A DNA stretch of 43,889 nt, from positions 1 to 43,889 of the forward strand of contig JADEXA010000061.1 of NCBI GenBank assembly GCA_015207365.1. Reading direction: 5' to 3'. How positions within the stretch are numbered: position 1 is the first letter of the stretch; each line of letters opens with the position of its first letter. Of this stretch, positions 34,020-42,600 are shown in pieces. Both the position numbers and the translations under genes were made by a program. Source of the DNA: Vacuolonema iberomarrocanum LEGE 07170 (GTDB lineage: Bacteria > Cyanobacteriota > Cyanobacteriia > Elainellales > Elainellaceae). The notes beneath the pieces are model-generated. The model saw only the letters and a list, made by a program, of their open reading frames with translations, had not been told where the DNA came from and did no database searches.

Positions 34020-34871
34020 TCAGGCATGCAGGAGTTGTGCCACCGAGTCAGAGCAAGTTTGGGTCAAATCATGAGCTAGGCGACGACCCTGTTTGCCACG
34101 GTACTGTTCCCGCAGTGCCTCGGTGACAGGAATTGGCGTTCCTACACGGACTTCGACCCGGTGATAGACCACGGCAGGGTGCCACCCCGACTGCTTGAAC
34201 AATGGCTCGCTGGGATCAAACCACTGAAACAGTTGCAGCGGCGCAACAGGCCCCTGGCTCTCGTCAGATGAGACGATCGCCATCGGCAGAATCGTCAAAT
34301 TTTCGATGGGGGCACGTAATGCCAGGTGTGCAAACCCACGATGGAAGCTGCGAAACTCATCTGGGTTCGGCACATCGATCATGGACTGTGTGCCTTCGGG
34401 GAAAATGCCAACAATTTCCTGAGACTGCAATAGCCGGGTTGCCCGATCGAAAAAGGTATGATGTCGCTGATCCGGGCTGTCTAACGGAAAGCAGCCTAGT
34501 GCTGTGACAAACTCTCGCAAGCCTGGAACCTGACTCATGTAGTGATGACAGGCAAACCGCACCGAGTGGTTGAGCGTGGTGATCAACAATGGCGCATCTA
34601 GGAAGCTGCGATGATTGCTCACCACTAACAAGGGCACCTGACGTGGCACGGGTGCCTCAAACTGCACGGACACTTCTACACCTAGCATCGTCAGCAGCGT
34701 GTGTGACAACGCCAGAGAACTATCAAAAAACATGGGTGATCGCATTGATACCTGCAAAGCTGCAATGGCAAAGTCGTGAAACCCTCTTACTTCCACGGCT
34801 TGACCAGGGATTTCCTCATCATACGCTTCCGTCAACCCCAGAGGCTGTCTATCCTTGGACAGGAAACCCAA
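34020..34871 (-). CDS. LPLAT-family acyltransferase (PES/slr2103-like half)
   Basis: A protein of up to 283 residues of the lysophospholipid acyltransferase family. The catalytic HX4D is H87-D92 in LVVSNHRSFLDAPLL and the substrate motif FPEGT is at 157-161. A hydrophobic segment near 50-65 may associate with the membrane. The relative recalled is Synechocystis slr2103, related to the acyltransferase domain of plant phytyl ester synthases, which makes neutral lipids such as acylplastoquinol. It is the first gene of a two-gene operon with the hydrolase half. The annotated start is a TTG at 34871; an ATG at 34745 (residue 43) or a GTG at 34799 are alternatives, so the N terminus is uncertain. 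Confidence 0.85.
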   Translation of the reverse strand: MGFLSKDRQPLGLTEAYDEEIPGQAVEVRGFHDFAIAALQVSMRSPMFFDSSLALSHTLLTMLGVEVSVQFEAPVPRQVPLLVVSNHRSFLDAPLLITTLNHSVRFACHHYMSQVPGLREFVTALGCFPLDSPDQRHHTFFDRATRLLQSQEIVGIFPEGTQSMIDVPNPDEFRSFHRGFAHLALRAPIENLTILPMAIVSSDESQGPVAPLQLFQWFDPSEPLFKQSGWHPAVVYHRVEVRVGTPIPVTEALREQYRGKQGRRLAHDLTQTCSDSVAQLLHA

Positions 34872-35213
34872 CCGTTAGGCTGACTTGCCGCTCTGGCAAA
34901 AGCCAATCCATTCGGACAAGCAAACAGGCTCAAAAAAAGGAACGGAGAGGGATACGCATTAATATTATGCTCATAATGTAACAAAATATAAAGAAGAGTT
35001 GCAATATGAGCTTTTATGCTTACTTCAATTCTCGGAGAGCCGACTACGATCATTTTTTGAATCCCCTACGATGCGATGCGGGGGATTCAAAAAAAGGTGT
35101 TGCTGAAAGGCAGTATGAATCGAAACGACGTTTCGGTTCATACTGCGCCTATTTCATATCCAGAACCAGCCATGCCAAAAAAATGTCGGGGTTTGGTTTT
35201 CGTGGGATGGATA
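34872..35213. other. Intergenic with two consecutive hairpins
   Basis: Contains the hairpins at 35053-35094 and 35110-35146 and an AT-rich segment (34940-35000) that may carry the promoter of the acyltransferase operon. No gene is supported. Confidence 0.5.
35053..35146. repeat. Two adjacent hairpins (MITE-like)
   Basis: The first stem is 35053-35066/35081-35094 (TTTTTTGAATCCCC and complement), with a partly paired 14-nt interior. The second is 35110-35125/35131-35146, 16-bp arms with one mismatch and tip CGACG. The first belongs to the T6/A6 hairpin group. Confidence 0.7.
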
Positions 35214-36704
35214 TCACCTCCACGCATGCTGTGTCACACCCCAGGGCTCTCTTAGTCTGCCCAATGCTGGCGGTTCCGGGAACACAAAGGGTGTCGGTAT
35301 CGGCACAAAGTCGTAGCCAAAGCCGGAAACAAAGCCCGGCTGTACTCTCACCAGTTGGATACCCTGGTTGCGATCGCCCGTTGGCAAAAACCGGACAATG
35401 CCCGTTCCCCCCTGGGCAAAAAAGTCGGGGTGTTGGAGGGTTTGGTGAATTCCCTGGCGGGTCGGCCCCTGCTCCATCGCCACAATGAATGCTTGCATCG
35501 CATCGTAGGTGAGGGCGGTGCGCCAGTTAACCTCGCCATTCCAGAGGTCGCGGGAGCGACGTACGAAGGGTGTCTCTGCGTCGATATGGGCATGCCAGGG
35601 AATAGCGAGCGTCATTCCTACGGCTTCGGGGCCAGCCATCTCCAAGGTCTTGGCAGTGTAGAGATGAGCACTGGCCAACAGGTGCAGACGGTTCTGGTTG
35701 GCTCGAATCACCTGAAGGGCGCGATCGCGCTGAGCCAGATCGGGGAGCACAACTAAGGCGGTGGCTCCCTGCATCGCTGCCTGATTCACCTGTTCACTAG
35801 GGTCAAAATCTGGATGGGCTAGGTCATAGTCCTGCACAATTTTGCCGCCATTGAGGGAGAGAGCGGTGGCCAGTTCATCTCGAAGGGATCGGCTGTCGTC
35901 ACTATTGTCGGCGTAAAAAACAGCGGCGGCGGATTGGTGCAGCCGATTCAGCAAATGATCTGCCAGTGCCCGTGCAGTCACAAAGTCGCTGGGAATGGTG
36001 CGGAACTGAGGGGAGGTCGAGTGGGATGGCGCGATCGCCGAGTCAAAGGGCGAGATGGCGACCAGCCCTGCCGCTCCATAGCGATCGCGAGCCGCCGCCG
36101 TAGCGGTATGGGTGGTATGCCCAACCACGCCCAGCACAGAGGGATCGCGAATGAGATGGTCGGCCAGTTGGGCGGCGATCGCCCCATCTTCCCCATCATC
36201 GACTAACAAAATACGGAGCGACCTGCCGTTAATGCCATCGCGCTGGTTCACTTCCTGCTGGGCTTGGGCTGCACCCCGCAAGATTTCCAGGGCCCGGTCG
36301 AGGTCGGTGCGGATGGGAGCAATGACGGCGAGGGTATAGGTGGGTCGCCCTTGTAAGCGGGCATTGTTGAGGTAAATCAGCGCTTCGGGATCATTGGGAT
36401 TGGTGGCGATCGCCGTTTCCAGGTATGGGATAGCCGCGTTGATGTTACCCTGGGCGATCGCCTGTACCCCAGCATATTTTTCTGGGGTGGCTCCGGTTGC
36501 AATCAGCAAGCGATGGCCATCGCTCAGCCGTTCCTGCAGGACAGCGGAGGACAGTGGCGTAGCTCCTCCCGGCAGACCGCTGCCAATACTCAGCAGATGG
36601 CCCATCTGCAAACGCTCCGCTGACCACCAGACCCCACCCATTAGCAAGGTCAAAGCGAGCAGCAGCGTTGCCAACAGCGTTGGTGTTTCGCTTTGGGTAG
36701 ACAT
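35214..36704 (-). CDS. Membrane-anchored periplasmic-binding-type receptor with TPR
   Basis: A 496-residue protein. One N-terminal membrane segment (TLLATLLLALTLLMGGVWW, about 9-27) without a lipobox serves as an anchor. A TPR-like repeat follows (about 75-115, AIAQGNINAAIPYLETAIAT), then a type I periplasmic-binding fold (about 120-470) as in branched-chain amino-acid receptors: YTLAVIAPIRTDLDRALEIL, VLGVVGHTTH, LVAISPFDSA, AAVFYADNSD and LTYDAMQAFIVAME. No ABC permease or ATPase is near, so it is probably a ligand sensor rather than a transport component. It follows the Ser/Thr kinase gene by 54 bp on the same strand; fused proteins with both modules are known in cyanobacteria, which supports a joint role. 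The ligand is unknown. Confidence 0.82.
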   Translation of the reverse strand: MSTQSETPTLLATLLLALTLLMGGVWWSAERLQMGHLLSIGSGLPGGATPLSSAVLQERLSDGHRLLIATGATPEKYAGVQAIAQGNINAAIPYLETAIATNPNDPEALIYLNNARLQGRPTYTLAVIAPIRTDLDRALEILRGAAQAQQEVNQRDGINGRSLRILLVDDGEDGAIAAQLADHLIRDPSVLGVVGHTTHTATAAARDRYGAAGLVAISPFDSAIAPSHSTSPQFRTIPSDFVTARALADHLLNRLHQSAAAVFYADNSDDSRSLRDELATALSLNGGKIVQDYDLAHPDFDPSEQVNQAAMQGATALVVLPDLAQRDRALQVIRANQNRLHLLASAHLYTAKTLEMAGPEAVGMTLAIPWHAHIDAETPFVRRSRDLWNGEVNWRTALTYDAMQAFIVAMEQGPTRQGIHQTLQHPDFFAQGGTGIVRFLPTGDRNQGIQLVRVQPGFVSGFGYDFVPIPTPFVFPEPPALGRLREPWGVTQHAWR

Positions 36705-36758
36705 AGCCCCCAGACGTAGCCTCTCAGAGCGTGGTGTCGACTCGTTTAGGCCCCATGC

Positions 36759-38297
36759 CTAAAGCAATTTCGACACCAATAAATAAATTAATCTGAAGAG
36801 TATTCCGACGACGATCGCGACCAGTCCGGTCAAAATGGCCAAAATTGGGATAATTGCCCAGGGATTTCCGGTAATTGCGGTGTTGAACCAGGGCATAAAC
36901 ATTACCACCAGGAAGGTAATGATAGCCAGCAGCAAAATGTCTTTCCAGTCGAGCCAGCGGCGGGACTGCGCAAACAGCAGGGCACCGACAATCCCGAGCC
37001 AGGGGATCCAGAAGACTGGATTGACCATCGTTGTACCAAACAGGCTGATAAGGGCGATCGCCAACAGTCCACCCTCAGCTCCTGTGAAAGCAGCACTGGT
37101 CAGGTACTCCATCAAGGGCATGGGTGGAGCCGCCGGTTTTGCTTGCGCTGCCTTTGCGGGAGCTAAGGATTGAGCTTGAGCCTGAGCCGCAATCGGTTGA
37201 GCGGGCACCGCCTGAGCGGGAGGGGGTGAGGTATTGGGCGCCGAGGATGAGGATTGCAGCGACGTGGAGGTCGGGCTAGGTGCGGGCATCGCCGCTGCTC
37301 CTCCGGACGTTGCAGGAGACGCAGGCGATCGCCCCGGTGCGCCTCCCTGGTTGAGGGCATCCACCACCTCATCAGCGGACTGAAAGCGCTGGCTAGGGGT
37401 TGGCTGAAGCAGCTTGTCGAGAATCTGGCGGAGGCGATCACCGACGGTCGTATGAGACTGCCAGTCCCAGGTGTTGCGATAGGCGTCGTACAGCTCGTTG
37501 GGCTGCTTCCCCGTCAGCAACGTCACACAGGTCACCCCCAGCGCGTACAAGTCCGTGGCGGGATACACCACATCCCCCCGCATCTGCTCCGGTGGCGCAA
37601 AGCCCATCGAGTAGATACCTGTCGAGCCCTTGCTGGCAGACATTCCGGCGGTGGCTGTCACCTGCTTGACGGCACCAAAATCCAGTAGGAATAGCCGTCC
37701 ATCTCGCCGCCGCATGATGTTAGACGGTTTGATATCCCGGTGAATGGACTGATTGTCGTGCACAAACTGGAGAACGGGCAGGATGGCTTGCAGTACCTCG
37801 CGAATTTCGGCTTCCGAAAAAGGCCCCCGCCGCTCCATCTCTTCTTCCAGGTTCTCCCCATCAATCAACTCCTGCACAAGATAGAAAAAGCTGCTGGCTT
37901 TGCCTGCGGCTGGACTGGGCACATTGATCTCAAAAAAGGCCAGGAGGTCGGGAATTTGAGGATGCTTATTTCCTAGCGACTCCAGCACCAGGGCTTCGCG
38001 CTCAAATAACCCCTGCGCCACCTCAAGTTGCTGAGGATTCAGATCGCCAGAGGGCTGAAACTGCTTGACCACACAGGAGCGCATGGTGGGCGTGTAGCGA
38101 TCGCGAGCCAAAAAGGCCGCTCCAAAGCCACCTTGCCCCAGCAGCTTGCTAGGCAAATAGCGCCCTGCCAGAAGCAGCGGCATGCCACAGGTGGTACAAA
38201 ACTTTTGCTGAACGGTGCGCAGCGTTGCTGTGTTGTCGAGGTCGGTAAAGATATTGAGGGGACGGGGACATCCCGGACGGGTGCAATGGACTTCCAT
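36759..38297 (-). CDS. Ser/Thr protein kinase, 4-Cys type, with C-terminal membrane domain
   Basis: A 512-residue Hanks-type kinase. An N-terminal zinc-ribbon-like module has C5, C10, C34 and C37 (HCTRPGC and FCTTCGMP), typical of cyanobacterial 4-Cys kinases. The kinase domain (about 48-310) has the glycine loop GQGGFG, K78 in VVKQF, the catalytic HRDIKPSN (D188) and DFG at 206-208, then APPEQM. A Pro/Ala-rich linker of about 80 residues leads to four or so membrane helices (about 400-510). The kinase should be cytosolic and membrane-tethered by its C terminus, phosphorylating unknown targets. It is the first gene of an operon with the binding-protein-type receptor (54-bp gap). The ATG at 38297 is clear. 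Confidence 0.92.
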   Translation of the reverse strand: MEVHCTRPGCPRPLNIFTDLDNTATLRTVQQKFCTTCGMPLLLAGRYLPSKLLGQGGFGAAFLARDRYTPTMRSCVVKQFQPSGDLNPQQLEVAQGLFEREALVLESLGNKHPQIPDLLAFFEINVPSPAAGKASSFFYLVQELIDGENLEEEMERRGPFSEAEIREVLQAILPVLQFVHDNQSIHRDIKPSNIMRRRDGRLFLLDFGAVKQVTATAGMSASKGSTGIYSMGFAPPEQMRGDVVYPATDLYALGVTCVTLLTGKQPNELYDAYRNTWDWQSHTTVGDRLRQILDKLLQPTPSQRFQSADEVVDALNQGGAPGRSPASPATSGGAAAMPAPSPTSTSLQSSSSAPNTSPPPAQAVPAQPIAAQAQAQSLAPAKAAQAKPAAPPMPLMEYLTSAAFTGAEGGLLAIALISLFGTTMVNPVFWIPWLGIVGALLFAQSRRWLDWKDILLLAIITFLVVMFMPWFNTAITGNPWAIIPILAILTGLVAIVVGILFRLIYLLVSKLL

Positions 38298-38641
38298 GCG
38301 TCTAGGGGCGATCGCCTACTACTATGCCGTCAGTATGCCATTACCTGCCGCGACATGCTGTGCATGCTTCACCGCATACCCCATAGATACAGGCGAGAAA
38401 TGGATACAGACGAGAAAAAATTCAGCCTCAGTCCAGTCAGAACCGGATAGATTGCCGCTGACTGGACTGATTTACCTTGTTAGGGAATGGTGAAAGCGTA
38501 CCCAGATTTATGCCATAGCCCTCACCCTAAGTTTGGATGCAGGACTTATGCATTTTGTTGCTGTGAGAGTCGCGTCGCAGCTACAACAGCAACACATTAC
38601 ATTCAGGATGATGCAAGGCTTGCACCAGTCCTGAGCTTGAA
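38298..38641. other. Intergenic with a decayed family B MITE
   Basis: Between two minus-strand genes. The right half is the MITE at 38541-38634. A HIP1 site is near 38308. No gene or clear promoter was identified. Confidence 0.5.
38541..38634. mobile_element. MITE family B, copy 3 (decayed)
   Basis: Begins AGGACTTATGCATTTTGTTG like the copy at 14308. Only a 9-bp stem remains (38556-38564/38586-38594), and the second hairpin (CAGGATGATGCAA...TTGCACCAGTCCTG) is imperfect. It lies just after the ppk stop codon. Confidence 0.65.
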
Positions 38642-40900
38642 TTAAGCCCGAGAAGCCCCCAGGGTCGCCGATTGTTCCGCCATTTCCATCAAAATGCGTT
38701 GTGCCCGTTGCTCCGAGCAGCGATAGCCGGGATGCCGTTGGATATAGTGTCCATCGGGCTGCAACTCCCATGCCTGACGGTTATCGGCTAGCAATATTCC
38801 CAAAATTTCCTTGAGTTCTCCGGTCAGCTCAGGCGATTCGACGGGCGCCATGGCTTCGACTCGCCGATTCAGGTTGCGGGGCATCCAATCAGCACTGCCA
38901 ATGTACATCCGTTCGTCGCCACCATTGTGGAAATAGAGGATGCGGGAATGTTCGAGCAACTGCCCGATGATGCTGAGCACGCGAATGTTTTCACTCAGCC
39001 CCGGTACGCCCGGACGCAGGCAACAAATGCCCCGGACGATCAAATCCACCCTCACCCCGGCTTGCGACGCCTGGTACAGAGCTACAATCATCTCAGGATC
39101 CACTAGGGAATTCATTTGAGCAACGATGCGGGCGTGGCGTCCCTGCTTTGCATGGTCAATTTCCTGTTGGATGGAGTAGAGGAGGCGATCGCGCAAATTG
39201 GCGGGAGCCACCAATAACTTGCGATAGGCATTTTGCCGGGAATAGCCCGTCAGATAGTTGAACAAATCGGCCACATCCGCTCCCAGATCATCGTTGCAGG
39301 TGAATAAACCCACATCCGTGTAAATCTGAGCCGTTTTGGGATTGTAGTTACCCGTTCCGACATGCACATAGCGGCGCAATCCATCCGCTTCGCGGCGCAC
39401 CACCATGACCAGCTTGGTGTGGGTTTTCAGCCCCACCAGGCCATAGACCACATGCACTCCAACATTCTCTAGGATCCGCGCCCAGTTAATGTTATTTTCC
39501 TCGTCAAACCGGGCTTTCAGCTCTACAACTGTTGCCACTTGCTTGCCATTTTCTGCCGCTGCAATCAGCGATTCGATAATGGGCGAATCTCCCGAGGTGC
39601 GATAAAGCGTCATCTTGATCGCCAGCACATCCGGATCCTGTGCGGCCTGTGCAATGAATGCTTGCACCGAATCGTCAAACGATTGATAGGGATGATGCAC
39701 CAGCACATCGCGCTCCCGCAGCACCGTAAAAAAGTCTTGGGTCGCCAGCGGCGAGGCTTTGGGCAAAGACAGTTCGGCCCATTTGCGGCGCTTGCGGTGC
39801 ACAGGACGCAAGTCAGGATGGGGGACAGATTTGAGGCGCTGGGCTTTCAGCTCGGGTAGCGGAATATCCATTAAGACCATGGCATCCCGCAAGCAAAGGA
39901 GACCCTCCATGGGATAGACATCCTCCGGCATGATCTCCATCTCATGCATCAGGATCTTGCGGATGGCCTCTGGCATGGAGGCATGAACCTCCAGGCGCAC
40001 GACAGACCCTCCCGTGCGACGAATGCGGAGCTTTTGCTCGATCGCCAACAACAGATCCTCCGCTTCGTCCTCTTCTAAGGTCAAATCGGCATCCCGCGTA
40101 ATTCGGAAGGGATAATATTCTGCCACCTGCATCCCGGGGAACAGGGCTTCTAGGTTATAGGCAATCACCTGCTCCAGCGGCACCGCACACCAAACCGCAT
40201 CCTGCCGTCCATTCACCATCGGCAGGTCTGTCGGAATAGCGGTAAAGCGGGGTAGCGTTTCGGGCACTTTCACCCGCGCCAGCAAACGCTCGTCCGTCGC
40301 TGGATTGTGCAACTGCACCACGAGGTTGAGCGACAGGTTTGCAATATAGGGAAAGGGTTGACGGGGATCGATCGCTAGCGGCGTGAGGATCGGCGCAATA
40401 TGCGATTGAAAATATTGATGTAAAAAATCTTTTTGATCCAGCGACAGATCGCGATAGTCCATTAGATGAATGCCATGGGCCATCAGTTGTGGTCGCAGCG
40501 CGCGCTGGAAATGGCGTTGATGGCGATAGACCAGTGGCAGGAGGCGATCGCGAATGGCATCCAACTGTTCCTGGGGGGTGCGTCCGTCGGGCGATCGCTT
40601 GGTGACTTCCGCTTCCACCTGCTGCTTCAACCCTGACACCCTTACCATGAAGTATTCGTCGAGATTACCGCTAAAAATTGCGGTAAACTTAATCCGTTCT
40701 AGTAATGGATTGCGTGGATCGAGCGCCTCTTGCAAAACGCGATTGTTAAACTCCAACCAGCTAAGTTCTCGGTTGAAAAAGAGTTGGGGGTTTGTCACGG
40801 TCACCTCATTGATTGGGGGCTGGCTGAAATCGGCATGAAGTGAGCCTGCCGGATCTGGCAGCGCGGACAAAACCTGAAGATGATCAAATTCTCGATGCAT
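38642..40900 (-). CDS. ppk1: Polyphosphate kinase 1
   Basis: About 752 residues, a membrane-associated enzyme that polymerises the gamma-phosphate of ATP into polyphosphate, reversibly. The N-terminal domain begins FFNRELSWLEFNNRVLQEA; the SGNLDEYFMVRVSGLK segment and the C-terminal phospholipase-D-like domains follow. The catalytic histidine, autophosphorylated during the reaction, is in VGLKTHTKLVMVVRR; MTLYRTSGDSPI and IYIGSADWMPRNLNRRVE-like MYIGSADWMPRNLNRR are also diagnostic. The frame is open to a TTG at 40930; the ATG at 40900, with AGGG shortly upstream, is preferred. No ppx or pho gene is adjacent. It stores phosphate and may link with the PsiE-like protein in phosphate physiology, though not in one operon. 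Confidence 0.96.
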   Translation of the reverse strand: MHREFDHLQVLSALPDPAGSLHADFSQPPINEVTVTNPQLFFNRELSWLEFNNRVLQEALDPRNPLLERIKFTAIFSGNLDEYFMVRVSGLKQQVEAEVTKRSPDGRTPQEQLDAIRDRLLPLVYRHQRHFQRALRPQLMAHGIHLMDYRDLSLDQKDFLHQYFQSHIAPILTPLAIDPRQPFPYIANLSLNLVVQLHNPATDERLLARVKVPETLPRFTAIPTDLPMVNGRQDAVWCAVPLEQVIAYNLEALFPGMQVAEYYPFRITRDADLTLEEDEAEDLLLAIEQKLRIRRTGGSVVRLEVHASMPEAIRKILMHEMEIMPEDVYPMEGLLCLRDAMVLMDIPLPELKAQRLKSVPHPDLRPVHRKRRKWAELSLPKASPLATQDFFTVLRERDVLVHHPYQSFDDSVQAFIAQAAQDPDVLAIKMTLYRTSGDSPIIESLIAAAENGKQVATVVELKARFDEENNINWARILENVGVHVVYGLVGLKTHTKLVMVVRREADGLRRYVHVGTGNYNPKTAQIYTDVGLFTCNDDLGADVADLFNYLTGYSRQNAYRKLLVAPANLRDRLLYSIQQEIDHAKQGRHARIVAQMNSLVDPEMIVALYQASQAGVRVDLIVRGICCLRPGVPGLSENIRVLSIIGQLLEHSRILYFHNGGDERMYIGSADWMPRNLNRRVEAMAPVESPELTGELKEILGILLADNRQAWELQPDGHYIQRHPGYRCSEQRAQRILMEMAEQSATLGASRA

Positions 40901-41178
40901 TATCCCTGATAGACTCTCGTAGAGCCTCAACTAACAACTTCTTCTTCTGTGGCGCCTGAAAAGGGAAACACTACGGGGGAATCATGGGGAATGTTTGATA
41001 ATACTACGCTCTCCACAATATTGGCGTCCACCGAAAACATCATTGGCATCCACCGAAAACATCGGGATCATTAAACGAAGAATCCGTACTTCCCAGGTTG
41101 CGTTGTTCTAGGTTGCTTAGAGGCGTATGGTTCGGGGCAAATCCAGCTATCATAGCGAATGTCGTATGAGCTACAGAC
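40901..41178. promoter_or_regulatory. Divergent ppk1 / secD promoter region
   Basis: The 278-bp space between divergent genes must hold both promoters. A short direct repeat (ATTGG[C]..TCCACCGAAAACAT, at about 41023 and 41043) is visible; no convincing -10/-35 pair was assigned. Confidence 0.45.
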
Positions 41179-42600
41179 ATGGCTAGACAGCGCTCTCTTC
41201 TCTTGCTCGTTTTGATCCTGGCGATCGCCGCCATCATCACTCTCATCAACCTTCCTATCCGGCTTGGCTTGGATTTGCAGGGAGGTAGCCAATTAACCCT
41301 GCAAGCCCAAACTACCGAGGCGGTTCCGCAAATTACCCCCGACAAACTGGAGGCGGTGCGAAACGTAGTGGAACGGCGGGTCAATGCCTTGGGTGTGGCA
41401 GAGTCGGTGGTGCAAACCGTGGGCAGCAACCAACTTTTGGTGCAGTTGCCAGGGGTGAGTGATCCGGCGCAGGCAGAACGTGTCTTGGGCGGTACCGCGC
41501 AACTCGATTTCCGCGAACAAAACCCCGGCACCGAAGAGCAGCTTGCCATTGAGTTTCAGGTACAGCAAGAGTTGCTGATTGAGCAGGCGCAACTAGAACT
41601 GGCTGGGGATGCAGCGGACGAAGATGCGATCGCCGCGAATCAGGCAGCTCTGGAACGGAGTCGGCAGGCGATCGCCGAACTCTTCATTCGGACAGAACTC
41701 ACCGGAGAGAAGCTGAGTAACGCCTTTGCCGCCCCCAGCCAAACTGGAGGCGGCTGGGAAGTGGGGTTGGAGTTCAACAACCAGGGCGCTGAAGAATTTG
41801 CTGCCCTGACCCGAAACATCGCTGGAACCGGACGTCGGTTGGGCATTTTCCTGGACAATGAACTGGTGAGCGGCCCCATTGTGGATGTGCGCTACGCCGA
41901 AACGGGCATCACGGGCGGAATAGCCAGCATCTCCGGTAACTTTGTGGCCGAAACCGCCAACGACCTCGCCCTACAATTGCGCAGCGGTGCGCTCCCCGTT
42001 CCCGTCGAAATCCTCGAAAACCGCACCGTTGGAGCCACCCTCGGGCGAGACAGCATTGAGCGCAGCATCATTGCCGGACTTTCGGGGTTAGCGCTGGTGT
42101 TGGTGTTCATGGTGCTGTACTATCGCCTGCCAGGTTTCGTGGCGGACATTGCCTTGGTCGTTTATGCGCTGCTCACCCTGGCGGTCTTCGCCCTGCTTGA
42201 AGTCACCTTGACGCTGCCAGGAATTGCCGGATTCATCCTCAGTATCGGCATGGCCGTGGATGCCAACGTGCTGATCTTCGAGCGCACTCGCGAAGAACTG
42301 CGCACCGGAAAAACCCTCTACCGTTCGGTGGAATCAGGATTTTACCGCGCCTTTTCCAGCATTCTAGACAGTAACGTCACCACCCTCATTGCCTGCGCTG
42401 CCCTGTTCTGGCTGGGCACTGGCCTGGTAAAAGGCTTTGCGCTGACGCTAGCGGTCGGCGTTGGGGTCAGCATGTTCACCGCCCTCACTTGCAGCCGCAC
42501 CCTACTGCTCACCGTCCTTAGTATTACACCCCTCCGCAAGCCCGAATATTTCTGCCCCAACCTCTCCTCGTCGAACCCTCAAGCCAAAGCAACCTCATGA
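41179..42600 (+). CDS. secD: Protein translocase subunit SecD
   Basis: A 473-residue inner/thylakoid membrane protein that, with SecF, uses the proton-motive force to help Sec-exported proteins leave the membrane. The N-terminal membrane helix (LLLLVLILAIAAIITLI) is followed by IRLGLDLQGGSQLTLQ, the family signature, then a large periplasmic P1 domain (about 30-290). The five C-terminal helices include the GLALVLVFMVLYYRLPGFVAD and IGMAVDANVLIFERTREEL motifs, the second being the conserved helix-4 block. Length is normal for cyanobacteria. secF starts within the stop codon of this gene (ATGA overlap), so the two are translationally coupled. A divergent ppk1 lies upstream. Confidence 0.96.
   Translation: MARQRSLLLLVLILAIAAIITLINLPIRLGLDLQGGSQLTLQAQTTEAVPQITPDKLEAVRNVVERRVNALGVAESVVQTVGSNQLLVQLPGVSDPAQAERVLGGTAQLDFREQNPGTEEQLAIEFQVQQELLIEQAQLELAGDAADEDAIAANQAALERSRQAIAELFIRTELTGEKLSNAFAAPSQTGGGWEVGLEFNNQGAEEFAALTRNIAGTGRRLGIFLDNELVSGPIVDVRYAETGITGGIASISGNFVAETANDLALQLRSGALPVPVEILENRTVGATLGRDSIERSIIAGLSGLALVLVFMVLYYRLPGFVADIALVVYALLTLAVFALLEVTLTLPGIAGFILSIGMAVDANVLIFERTREELRTGKTLYRSVESGFYRAFSSILDSNVTTLIACAALFWLGTGLVKGFALTLAVGVGVSMFTALTCSRTLLLTVLSITPLRKPEYFCPNLSSSNPQAKATS

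Noticed and set aside
35006..35488. A 160-codon plus-strand frame at the end of the receptor gene
   Set aside because: It crosses two hairpins and then runs antisense to the receptor.
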